Below, piece by piece: positions 37,001 through 47,800 of a DNA stretch of 64,000 nucleotides; the stretch's first letter is position 1; the number at the start of each line of letters is the position of its first letter. The notes under the pieces were generated by a model, which did not search any database, was not told the DNA's origin, and was given only the letters and a program-made list of their open reading frames with translations. The stretch is taken from assembly GCA_946902875.1 (NCBI GenBank), contig OX336340.1, forward strand, positions 19,545,566-19,609,565. Reading direction: 5' to 3'. The position numbers and the translations under genes were made by a program. This DNA comes from Nematopogon swammerdamellus. Its lineage: Eukaryota; Arthropoda; Insecta; Lepidoptera; Adelidae.

Positions 37001-37232
37001 ATGCATATTTTGAATGAGTTAGAATTCGCGACACACCTGGATGTCACTCACGGCACACCGAAAACCCCTGGCCTAAACGAATATTACTTTGTGGTGTGAT
37101 GTTAATAAAGAAAATGTGTTTGTTGCAGGGACGGAAATGGATTATGTAGAAAATAAATTGTCAGCCGAGTTTGTGTTCAACAACCCCAACATAAAAGGAA
37201 CGTGCGGCTGTGGAGAATCCTTCAGTATATAA
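34021..37232 (+). CDS. ISCA1: ISCA1 homolog, mitochondrial A-type Fe-S cluster assembly protein (2 coding exons)
   Basis: Exon 34021-34312 joins 37129-37232 through a G|GG junction, giving 131 aa ending in TAA. The protein has a short basic, Ser/Thr-rich N-terminus that fits a mitochondrial presequence, then a HesB/IscA fold with the three family cysteines: C59 in RGCNGLSY and C123/C125 in GTCGCGESF. Length matches the animal family (about 129 aa). ISCA1 acts with ISCA2 and IBA57 in making 4Fe-4S clusters for mitochondrial enzymes. The ATG is preceded by an acceptor at 34004, so a 5'UTR intron starting near 33474 is likely. The 2.8-kb coding intron contains two SINEs, a TIR element, a 'CGGCCAAGTGCGAG' repeat and a hAT MITE; the first SINE starts only about 26 bp after the donor. 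Confidence 0.95.
34339..34668 (+). mobile_element. SINE, family A variant, just after the ISCA1 donor
   Basis: Begins tgccgtgtggggccggtac, contains the family A body and ends in an A run at 34658-34668. It starts about 26 bp after the exon 1 donor. Confidence 0.8.
34702..34886. mobile_element. TIR element, family E, in the ISCA1 intron
   Basis: gtacagta ... tactgtac ends and internal aaagggaccaatccggttgt; ends are inverted copies. Related to 39186-39384 and 62969-63462. A poly-T run interrupts it near 34818. Confidence 0.55.
34964..35345 (-). mobile_element. Full-length SINE, family A, in the ISCA1 intron
   Basis: The most complete copy. On the minus strand it starts with a tRNA-like head (A-box-like tagctcagtggtgcggt at 35334-35318; B-box-like region near 35255), runs through the body (cccgggttggtaccaccgc in other copies) and ends at an A run at 34968. 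Length is about 380 bp. Confidence 0.8.
35395..35600. mobile_element. Inverted fragment of the same LINE family in the ISCA1 intron
   Basis: Contains gagagagagggaggtcgaga and cagtgggcccggatatg, matching the 62129-62345 region in opposite orientation with substitutions. Confidence 0.55.
36010..36402 (+). mobile_element. Interspersed repeat, family D ('ggccaagtgcgagtcgaac')
   Basis: Starts ggccaagtgcgagtcgaact, contains gaaaatttcaacgggctac and (CAGA)n, and ends gatacggaaccctaaaaat. The start and end share short complementary gggttccgta/tacggaaccc ends. It lies in the ISCA1 intron. Probably a non-autonomous element; class not certain. Confidence 0.65.
36698..37070. mobile_element. hAT-like MITE in the ISCA1 intron
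   Basis: 373 bp, ends CAGGGGTTTTCAACC and CGAAAACCCCTG, perfect 8-bp flanking repeat gcctaaac (36690-36697, 37071-37078). It ends 58 bp before the ISCA1 exon 2 acceptor region. Confidence 0.9.
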
Positions 37233-37363
37233 AGAGGCTTTACTGTAGCGCGGATTAGGCAAGAATTATGGCAAAAAATATATATATAACCAAATAGTAT
37301 GGTAGAAATACAACCATGTGAATTACATATTTCGCTCGCCCTTTCGATCTTTACAAGTCAAAT

Positions 37364-38022
37364 ATGTTTTTTTTACACGCACTAGCTTTGATGCATCTTA
37401 TATCTGCTAAATTGACAGCGACCATCTCGGGATCCTCGGAGTCGGAACTGTCGCACAACCTAAACTTTAGTCACCATATCGAGGGCAAGGTCAAGCTGGC
37501 TTCTAAAAAATTGGGTGTACTCAATAAGATGTGGTACTTCACGTCAAGCCAAAAGCTGCTTTTCTATAAATAACAGATCGGGTCCTGCTTGGGGTACTGC
37601 TTGCAGCTGTGGGATGGCTCCGCCAAATATCAGCTTGCGCCTTTGGACTCCATCCAGCTTCGAGCTGTGCGACTAGTGGGTGACCCCGAAGTGTTCCGCG
37701 ATCTAGAACCAATCAATCTCCATAGGGATGTCGGCTCCCTAAGTGTGTTTTACCGCTTATTTCATGGGAGGCTCGGAGGAGCTGTTTAACGCGATCCCGC
37801 CGTCACCTTTCCGCTTCCGCACCACACACACTGGGCCGGAACTGCATCTGTACACGCTGGACTTACCGCGCATGCGTACCAACCAGATCTGCAGATGTTT
37901 TCTCTACAGAACCGGTAAACTCTGGAATGCTCTCCCTGCCCATTTATTTCCCCCCAAGTACAGTCTCGGGTCTTTCATACGGCGCAAAATGTCGCGCTTT
38001 CAAATAAAAAATAAATAAATAA
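37364..38022 (+). pseudogene. LINE reverse transcriptase C-terminal fragment downstream of ISCA1
   Basis: Consecutive frames encode pieces of a non-LTR RT C-terminus: HIEGKVKLASKKLGVLNK, LGYCLQLWDGSAKYQLAPLD and GPELHLYTLDLPRMRTNQ. They are separated by a stop near 37571 and a frameshift near 37780. The copy ends in an A-rich (AAATA)n tail at about 38005-38025. It starts roughly 130 bp after the ISCA1 stop. Confidence 0.75.
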
Positions 38023-38219
38023 ATAACAAGCTTAGTTTGATGGGCTCTCAAACATGTGTGTAGAAATGGTCAAAAACATCTTTAGCACTTTGTAAAGCTG
38101 TTCCACAATACCTTCGAAGCATTTCCTAGTTCATTATTTAAATGGTTTGTGTTGTTTTCACCTATAGGTAGACAAGCTACACTCCCGAAATCTCAAATAT
38201 AATTAATTTAAAAAAATTA

Positions 38220-38407
38220 TCAAACAGCTTTACTCACGGTTTCACTCCGAACTATGTGGCTCGACGTTTCGTGCCAAGTTCAGTTCTCCGTTCAGTTCTC
38301 TGCCAACCGTCGCACAAGGCAGAGTGCTCCATGAAGATGGGCCATACGCTTGGCCCGAAACGTCGAGCCACATAGGTCGGAGTGAAACCGTGAGTAGAGC
38401 TGTTTGA
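38220..38407. mobile_element. Foldback element with about 58-bp arms
   Basis: ctcacggtttcactccga ... tgtggctcgacgtttcg on the left and the complement at 38349-38407. No ORF. Confidence 0.75.
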
Positions 38408-38466
38408 TTTAAAATAATGTCTAACAACCACGGTTATTTAAAAACCCATATATAGACTCTTATCGT

Positions 38467-38820
38467 TTTTTTTATGTAATCCGGTATGTGTGGCTGAGTC
38501 AGAGGTGCCAAAGCACATGCTCCGACGAGCCAATATCCCCTCCGAGAAGGTACATGCCATTCCGGAGATTTCCCTTTGGGTTGCTGGCCTAGAGGACTGG
38601 ACTAGAGAGCACAGCCGAGACTGCTATGCGGCCCTCTTACATCCAGTAGGGAAGGGACCTACAGTTTTACATCAGTTCCGAACAGTAAAGCGAGCTGTGG
38701 TGTAGGTTTGCACGTAATTTTTTTTTTTATTAGAAAAAACTCATTGGCAATCGCCGACCGTATTTGAACCTCAGATCTCTCGTAAGAGAAGCTGACCCTC
38801 AGATCACTTGGCCACCCGCC
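38467..38820 (-). mobile_element. SINE, family B
   Basis: Body and diverged tRNA-like head of family B, with an internal deletion near 38645. Confidence 0.7.
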
Positions 38821-38874
38821 GCTTACTAACACAATAACGGTTGACAACTGCTTTTGTGCTCTGGAATAATTGGC

Positions 38875-39187
38875 TTTTTTTTTTATGGAAACTGACACGG
38901 TTGGCTACATCACCGATGATGTCAGCCCATAACACCGGGTGAACTTGGTGCCACATCAGTGCTTCCCTTCGGTCGTGCCGGCTACACTGAACTTGATGGA
39001 AAACACAAACTATTTACATAGCCGTTTCGAGTGACCTTTCATTCAGTGCGGTGGTACCAACCTGGGCGGGTTAAACCCTACCACCTAGTAATATAACAAG
39101 GGAGTCATATCCCTTAGTCGCCTTTTACGAAATACACGGGGAGAGATGCAGTGGGGCTATTCTTTTAAAGTACCGGCCCCACACGGT
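38875..39187 (-). mobile_element. SINE, family A variant
   Basis: Minus strand, from the accgtgtggggccggtac head near 39187 to an A run at 38875-38884. Confidence 0.75.
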
Positions 39188-39384
39188 ACCTGTGCTGGGG
39201 AAAGAATGTGCAGTCTCCGGCAGCAAATAATATTCGTGTCGAGCTTTAGAAAGAGACAATCCGGTTGTAGAGCGTCGTCCCTGTCGCACGGAGACGTGCG
39301 AGTTGATAGGATGGACAACGGATCTACAAACGGATGGTCTCTTTCTAAAGTTCGACATGCCTTATTTGCTGCCGGGAACTGTAC
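39186..39384. mobile_element. TIR element, family E
   Basis: Inverted arms near 39218-39264 and 39337-39376 (cggcagcaaataatattcgt versus gccttatttgctgccggg) around gcgtcgtccctgtcgcac. Confidence 0.6.
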
Positions 39385-40455
39385 CGAGTTTGTCTAAATA
39401 ACACAGATTGAGTGATAAAGGGTGTTGTCATCATATATGTATGTACCATGTAATATCTTGTGTATATCTTTTTTAGTTCGCAAATTGCACTTAATATTTG
39501 TAGACTGTGATAATAATTGTAGTTAAATTAAATGTGTAGGTATGTAATTTAATTTTTATTATTTGCTCAGAATTTGGACATGACATGAAAAAAAAACTAA
39601 AACATTAATTCAGAGACAAGGTTAGAGTTAAAGGAGAAAGGCTATTTTGGACTCACCCCTCGAATCTCTCCAATAACAATGAACTATATGCCATTGTAAA
39701 GTTCACTTTAAATAGAACATTTGTTAATACTACGACATATTTTAATTGTGTGCTGTTTCAGAGTTATGTCCTTTTAAATATGGCGAATGGCGAATTGCAT
39801 TATAGCCCTATGCCCCCGTATACCTATGCCTAAAAAGTGTGTGTGTACGTACGTGCGTTAGAAGTTATACATCTCTCTAAGTTATAAGTTATAGGTTTTT
39901 TTTATGTTTTTGAGTATTGTAAGAGTTTCAAGATATAAAGATTTTTTAGTTTTTCGAGTTTTTTGAATGTTTTTTTTTTTTTTTTGTTATTTACCTTATA
40001 TTACAAGCGCACGCCGTTCGCCGCAAATTCTAAAAAATATTTTAAATAAGTAAATAATTAACAACATAAGGGCATTGGGCTATCAAGTAACTCACAATTT
40101 TTAAAAGGACATAACTCCGAAACGGCAAACAATTGAAATATTCTACTCAAAGAGATGTTTCCAATGGTATATACGGTATATAATTCATTGTTATTGATTT
40201 GAGAATGGGCCCAGCTGCCATAAATTTTGGCCTTGCATGCTCCTTTGAGCTAATTAATCTCAGGAGAACGCAATTTCTTGGAATTAGTTTTAACAGAAAA
40301 TTATCGTTTACTATGTGCGTAAGCTTAAATTTTTTTGCTTCGAATTATCATCTTATCCTGATGCGGATGTATAGAGATGTACCGTGAACCATTCATCATG
40401 GCATTCTCCAGATCATTTGGAGTACAAAATGTATGTAGCATTTTTCTCTCAGATT

Positions 40456-40885
40456 ATTTTTAGGGTTCCGTACGGGACCTTATTACTGTCTGTGCCTACA
40501 CTGTCTGTCCGCCTGTTCTGCCTTTAAAGGAGTGTATCTTTTGAGGCGTAATAGGTAGCCGGTAGAAATTTTCATAAAATGTTATGGCTTAATAAAAAAA
40601 AAAACAAAATGTAAAAATTAAAGGTTCCCCAACAGAAAAAACTGTTTTTTTTTTTAAAAATTTTTGTTCTTGCTTTATCGTAAAAAAGGTAATACGTAGG
40701 TACAATCGGCAACCTTGGTGTTATTATAGTGCAAACTATAAAGTAAAATAACAACTAATAAAAATTGCCCATATATAGTGAGAGAGAATGATCCAGAACT
40801 AAATGAAAGAAAACACTTTTTTTTTGGTTAATAGGTACATATGATGGAACCCTGTGCAAGTCCAACTCGTACTTGGCCGGTATCA
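40456..40885 (-). mobile_element. Interspersed repeat, family D, inverted
   Basis: Reads tttagggttccgtacgggac at the left and cgtacttggccggt at the right, so it is a minus-strand copy. Confidence 0.6.
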
Positions 40886-41694
40886 GAAAATAAATTTTCA
40901 TACAAAATAAAAAATCTAAGCAATATGTCAAGTAGGTACTTATATAGTTCATAAAAAAAAATCTTTACGTCTCAAAATAAGCTGGAGAAAGGTCTGTGGT
41001 ATGTTATACACCCTATATCAAACAGAATAGATTTTTGTCATTATTCTTGCCACATAAAATCACATCGCATAAGTAATATTTTTGTTACATAGTTTAGTAG
41101 TGTTGTTTTTATTAGTTAATGAAAGTAGGTAACTATGGAAACTATAGAATTTAACCTATTTTATCCTGACTACGGCGAACCCAAAGGAGGGTTATGTTTA
41201 TGTATGATTAAAATAAAAGATTAATTTTTGATAAAGTAAATTGAGTTACCGTAATTTTTTCAAACTATCGCTATCAGTATAGTTCTGTGTAAAATATTGT
41301 AATTTTAAACATGGTTCAATCAAAACATATAGTCGCGACTACATTTGTTTGTGTGAAGTAGATAACTTATTTTATTACACTGTATTATAGTGTGTAAATA
41401 AACCCAACTTGTATTAAGAAATTTATCTGTTTCACAAAGACCATTTCCTATACATGTTATTTCTCTTCAATAAAGGCAATATTGAATTCGAAATGTTTCA
41501 TTTTTACCTTTCAATAAAAAATTTTAAGTAAGTGAGCACACCTATTGCATGTGTATACAAGTTAAGTATACCGATTTTTGTCAATACTTAGAACACAGAA
41601 AAGGCTAATTCAAAGCATTTCAAGCATTTGATAGAACCATCCTTTCGTTATCGAAATTAAAACTAATTAGTAGGTACTTATTTCAGGTTTGAGA

Positions 41695-42040
41695 AAAAAA
41701 CCGGCCAAGTGCGAGTCGAACTCGCGCACCGAGGGTTCCGTATCGCCATGTCATGATCAGCGCCACTCACGCCATCTATGTATTAGTTAAAATGCTTCAT
41801 AATCTTTTCGGTAAGTAGATGGCGCGCATACACTTTTTGGTTTCTTCTATGGGGACCCCCGTGTTTTTTTTCTTTTTCTTATTTGTTCTTATATCGGCCA
41901 TAATAACACATATTCTGTGAAAATTTCAACGGGCTATCTATTACGGTTCAAGAGATACAACCCTCGGACAGACGGCGGCGCGGCGGCGGCCGGCGTAGGC
42001 TTAGTATTATGGTCCCGTACGAAGGATACGGAACCCTACA
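41695..42040 (+). mobile_element. Interspersed repeat, family D
   Basis: Same start, middle and end blocks as 36010-36402, with a (GGC)n-rich stretch near 41975 in place of CAGA repeats. Confidence 0.65.
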
Positions 42041-44220
42041 AAAACATGATAAACCTGGATAAACCATCCGGGCCATTCAACATTAGTCTGTGAAGTAGGC
42101 GAGCGAGAGGCTTTCGTTCTGATAAACCGCTGAAAAACTACACAACAAAATGATGACCTCAAATTACCGCGCATTTGTTTACTGCTGTGCAGTGTTGCCA
42201 AATAATGCATTTTGCTGGTAAACTATTTTTATTTCATGAGGGAAACAACAGAACGGTTGGGTGAGGGGGGTAGACGGACGCTGATCGCTGTTCTGTGGCG
42301 AAAACCACGCGCACACAGACTACCTGGCGTACTATTAAAATCTGGCGTGTCGTGTTGTGTTGTGCTGTGGCAGTGGCATGGCAAAGAAAGAGTATTGGGC
42401 AGTGGTGGCAGCACGGGTGGCAGTATACATACTGCATCTGCAATCAATGTCTGCAATATGCAATAAATAAAGTGCATAAATTTAGTACTAAGTATTGCTA
42501 GAATTAAAGCAAACTGAGCAAACTGTGGCTTGATTATATTTCGTGTTGTTGTGGGGCGTTGTTTTTTTTTTACGACTTCCAGTGCCACTTCTCAACACCA
42601 CACCACACGTCACGCAGCGAAGCGGCACATGAAAGAACAAAATTGACTCGCTATAATCAGCTGATTGTAAACGAGAAGTGGTAGAAACGAAACGTAACAA
42701 AAACGACATGCACCGCCTCAACATTAGGTTAAGGTATATAGAAGTTGCGTCGCGTAGCGACGCATCTTCTTTATATTAGCCCTGGTTATTTCTTTTTTAA
42801 CCTCCAAAACATCACAGCTGATATATAGCGCAAGAGTCAATTTTGTTTTCTCATGTGCCAGACCCGTCAGGCAGCAGGACACGCCAAAAGTAGGTACCTA
42901 ACCTATTTCTGGCTATTTATTTACAAATGGAAAAAGGTCACCCATCTATCACACAATTTTGAAATAAAATATTCTGTTCTAATGTCGTTTATATAGTGGA
43001 TTTGTCATACTATTTAGTTAGTAGGAAGTTTCAGATCGATTTGGCAACCCTGGAGTGGTGTCAGTGTGGGTCAGCGTTGCCACATATACGGATTTGTTCG
43101 TATTTGTACGGATTTTTTCAGCTCAATACGGAAATACGGAATTGAGTCTGGGTTTATACGAAATTACTCGTAGCCCTTCCGTAAAAGAAATCATAATAGC
43201 ACCTTTTTGAAATGCTGCACTGGCAACATTGAAATTCTTACTTAGGAGGAATATCCCCCGTGAGAAAATCTTCGAATTTAAATACAAATGACAGCTTTCC
43301 GGACAACAGATTAGGTAGATTAGGTTAAGTATATTTTAGAACACAGATATATCAGTTTGCTGTCATTTGATTTAATTTTCATTGAATCCGTTCCCCGTCT
43401 CGTTCTCTCGTTCTCGTTCCCCCATGCATATTTAGAGTAGGATGTAGGTACAAGTGAGATAAAGCTCTAATGTCGGGTTTTATCTTCAAATAGGTGGACT
43501 GGACGGGCGGGACGAAACAATCACGGCACCATCTGTGGCACGGTGGCGAGGAAGACGCCGCCAAATATTGGGTGCGTGTACCCAGTCCTCTCGAAGTTCT
43601 GCTTAAATTGATTATGCCTGCCTACTCCACCCCACTCCAGTGCTTGTGTAGAGCGAATCTTTTCAGCCATAAACTTGATGAAAAATAACACAAGAAATAT
43701 GTTGGGAACTTGGGAACGCATACACTAAGTGGCCTACTCTACGCGAAATAACTGTTGAGAGGGAAAGAATGCTACAACCTTAAAGTGGACGACACGTTAC
43801 TCAGTAAAATGACCAAAAATATGTACAAAAAATAAAACATACGTATAGTTAGGTGTAGGAAAAATGCAGACTTACTTATGGTATAGTGTTGTTACATTAA
43901 CTAGGGTATATATAATTAAATTCATTCAATTGTTTAATTATGTTGGTTACATTACATTTTGTATGATGAACATTTATTGTATAAAGTATCTACAGTACAG
44001 TACAGACGATCGATTATACGACTTATTAATAATTACCATACACCTGAATTAATTGTGCTGGTGGAACAGTTAGTTTTATCGTTTACGTAGTACCTATACC
44101 AACCCTATTCCCCGTGCCAACATCCTCTGCCTAAAAAACATAACATACGGGTTTTATACGGATTTCGATAGTAGAAATACAAAATTCGTCTCCTCAAAGG
44201 TTGGCAACACTGGTGTAGGT

Positions 44221-44457
44221 ACTCAGTTCAGGCGTTCGACACCTGAAAGACATTTCGGCTCCTTCCTGGCTCCTTTGGCTCCTTTCGCGAACACTGGTAA
44301 TTTTTTTTTTAAACCACCAAAACATCACTCATTCATCCATCATACTCATCACATCAAGCATACATAACACACTTTCCTTCGAGCCGAAGTCTGCCGGAAG
44401 GAGCTAAAGGAGCCAAGAAGGAGCCAGGAAGTCTTTCAGGAGGCGCACCGCTCAGTT
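44221..44457. repeat. Imperfect inverted repeat upstream of PAIP1
   Basis: Arms of about 75 bp (44221-44296, 44382-44457), with several copies of ggctcctt and aaggagcc, around an AT-rich centre; the right arm ends about 390 bp before the PAIP1 ATG. Confidence 0.65.
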
Positions 44458-44847
44458 TAGTCGTCCCGTGTCCGTCAGCAAAGATTCCGTCAGAAAGTCA
44501 AGCCAAAGAGGATATAACCACTGCAGTCAAGCAAACAAGCAAAAAAAATCAAGCTTGAATCAAGCAAAAGCAAATGGTGTGGTGATTGTATGGATTGGAT
44601 GGTGGGACGGACACTAAATTTATTAACTATCTCTATAGCATCCGTCCGTCCGTATCCATATGCCTATGGCCTGAGGTGCACAGTGACGACTTGACTAGCT
44701 TATATATTGGTAATCTGTGACTATATAGCTTGTTTACGTGTCTTGTTCGAGTTTGCGGTTTAGATCGTTGGATGGAACTTTCTGTCGGATTGTGGAGCAG
44801 GCTAGTGAGTGTCTTGCGGTAGCGAGCCGCAACGCAATAGCGTGGAT

Positions 44848-47800
44848 ATGAACAACGGATTCGATGGCGGCGGGTCACGCGGCCGGGGTCGCGGCGTGTG
44901 GCAGGAACAGGCGGAGAGAGCTCCGCGCGAGTTGCGTCGGCCGCATGCAGCCGCGCAGGAGATGGACACTGAACAGCCACGAAGTAACTTACTTTTCTCA
45001 TAGATCCCTATTGCGCCGTATCACAAATCTTCGCGTCTCGTAGAGATACATTGATATTGCCCGAATCTCTTTGTTTGTTTTTCAAATGTAGGTACTAACA
45101 TTACGAATGCTTTGTGTTGGATGTAAATTCTGTCACGTCTGATTGGAGCGCGACACTTTCTCAGCGAGAAAGTTGACACGAGTCATATCGAGAACCGAAG
45201 AGATGAAAATAGATAGCTCCAACATTGATACCTACCTGTGTAATTAGCATGTTTATAATATTATTTATGTTGATCCTTTAGGATCTTATTAGAACTAGTA
45301 TTAGACTGTAGATTGACAATCTACAATTGGACAGTAAGAGTTCGAGCAGACAACCAATTCTTATAAATCCAACTAAACTGTTGAGACGTATTATAAAACT
45401 TGCAAAATTTAAGCAGCATGACATGACGCTAACTCATCTGTTTTGTTGGTACCAACTCTCGGCGACTCAAGTAAAAAGTTGGTACAACTAAAGTCGTACA
45501 ACTCCTACAGCGGCCAACTTTTTAGTTGGCCACCGACTTAAAAGTTGGGCTCCTACCTACGCTGCCCTATGCAGAGCGAACGACTGAAGGAACAAACAAC
45601 CTCAACGTTTTTTTTGTTGGGTTGGAGAAAAATCGGCAGTCATGCCTAACTCAGCAAAACTGCTCAATAAAAACCCGAATTGAATAATGTTTGGAATGTA
45701 TTGAAATGAATTGTGCTTGCGACTGAGTGTGTTATCATCAGTTAAGAAAAAAAGTGTGAGTCGAACTCGCGCACGGAGGGTTCCGTATCGCCATGTCATG
45801 GTTAGCGCCACTCACGCCATCTATGGCGTGTTATGAAATGCTTCATATTAGTTAAAATGCTTCATACTCTATTCGGTAGATGGCGCGCGCTCATACACTT
45901 TTTGGTTTCTTCTATGGGAACCCCCATGAATTTTTTACTTTTTCTTATAGTTATTATTTGTTGTTATATCGGCCATATTAACACATATTCTGTTAAAATT
46001 TAAACGGGCCAATGTTAGGTCTAATAGGCCAACAACCTATTACGGTTCAAGAGGTATAACCCTCGGACAGACAGACAGACGGCGTAGGCTTAGTAATAGG
46101 GTCCTTTGCCGCATACAGAACCCTAAAAAATGGGCTTTGCTCTGGTTCTTATTTCTTAGAATATTTTTTTTTAGATATTACTCGTACTCTCATAAAAATG
46201 TTTAACGCAAACAAACATTTTCAAAAAGCCCCTGTGTCACTTTCGCAGGTGAAACACCGAAGTACACCCTGTCTGCGGAAGCTAAGGAGTGGTTCCCCCC
46301 GAACTACGTGCCCCCAACTCAGCACGGCATGGGCGGGCTGACGGCGTACCCCGCGGAGCCCGCCTTCAACTATCGCTCGGGCCGGTACTCCGTCCAGGAC
46401 AGACTGCGCATCCACCAGGCTCCGGACCCTTATAACTTCGATGACATGGCCAACAGCCTCGACTCCGCTGAGAACATTGATCTGAGGGTGAGTGCCTTAC
46501 TCTATAATGACATGGCCAACAGCCTCGACTCCGCTGAGAACATTGATCTGAGGGTGAGTGCCTTACTCTTTGGTGACATGGCCAACAGCCTCGACTCCGC
46601 TGAGAACATCGATCTGAGGGTTAGTGCCCTTCTCTTTGTTGACATGGCCAACAGCCTCGACTCCGCTGAGAACATCGATCTGAGGGTGAGTGCCTTACTC
46701 TATAATGACATGGCCAACAGCTTCGACTCCGCTGAGAACATTGATCTGAGGGTGAGTGCCTTACTCTTTGGTGACATGGCCAACAGCCTCGACTCCGCTG
46801 AGAACATCGATCTGAGGGTTAGTGCCCGTCTCTTTGTTGACATGGCCAACAGCCTCGACTCCGCTGAGAACATCGATCTGAGGGTAAGTGCGTTACTTTG
46901 TGTTTCATCTAAACTAAATCAAATTTTCACTTTCTCTCCATGTAATATAAAATATACCCTGCACTGTGCTGCTATGCAACTTTTTTTAATGTAATAAGGT
47001 ATGGGCTGAGTCAGAGGGGCGAGAGCACATGTTTTGATCAGCCAATATCATCTCTGAGAAGGTGCCATATTAGCGGTCAACTGCGGATCCAATAACCGCT
47101 TCCTTTGAGCCAAAAATTGGATGATACTTTTCAATTAGTTCATAAGGACAAAGTAATGTAGGACCTAAAGATATATCTACGTAAATGTTAGTTTTTCTTA
47201 TAGAAACTGACGCTACATCACCTACAACATCTGCGATGTCAGCCCATAACATCTTGGTGAACTAGGTGCCAATTGGGTGCCTCGGGTGTCGATCTGGGGC
47301 ACCACCGTGCTACCGAGGCTTGCACGTGAAGTTTTTTTTTATGTAATCCGGTATGGTTGGCTGAGTCGAGGGGCCAAAGCACATGCTCCGACCAGCCAAT
47401 ATCACCTCCGAGAAGTTGGCGTCATACCGGAGACTTCCCTGGATTGCTGGCTATACTGGACTAGAGGAGCACAACCGAGGCTGCTATGCGGCCATCTTAC
47501 ATGCAGTACGGCGGTATCAGCCCAGTCGGCTACAATTTGAGCCTACCACCTAATAAGGGGCAAGGGAAGGGACCTACAGTTTTACACCGGTTCCAAACGG
47601 TGAAGCAGCAGATGTAGGTATGCACGTAAATTTTTTCGTCAGAAAAAACTCATTGGTACATGCCGACCAGATTCGAATCTCGGACCTCTCGCATGAGAAG
47701 CCGATGCCCAAACCACTCGGCCACGTTCCTCGCTGAGATCTACATCTAGCTGGACACTCAGTATTCACAATAGAAAGAAAGAAAGAAAGAAGAAGAAAGA

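Larger units (their letters stand above)
39400..44220. other. Intergenic region between ISCA1 and PAIP1
   Basis: AT-rich with two family D repeats, a low-complexity T-rich stretch near 39970 and a repeat shared with 48410-48500 (agttataagttatag). ORFs here are short and look random. Confidence 0.4.

Noticed and set aside
44633..45001. 122-aa minus-strand ORF
   Set aside because: Antisense of PAIP1 exon 1 and its leader; Arg-rich because of CpG-rich sequence.
47640..47735. tRNA-Ser/Leu gene on the minus strand
   Set aside because: The similarity is to box A/B only; the sequence continues into a SINE body with a poly(A) tail and is repeated at 26527 and 38467.
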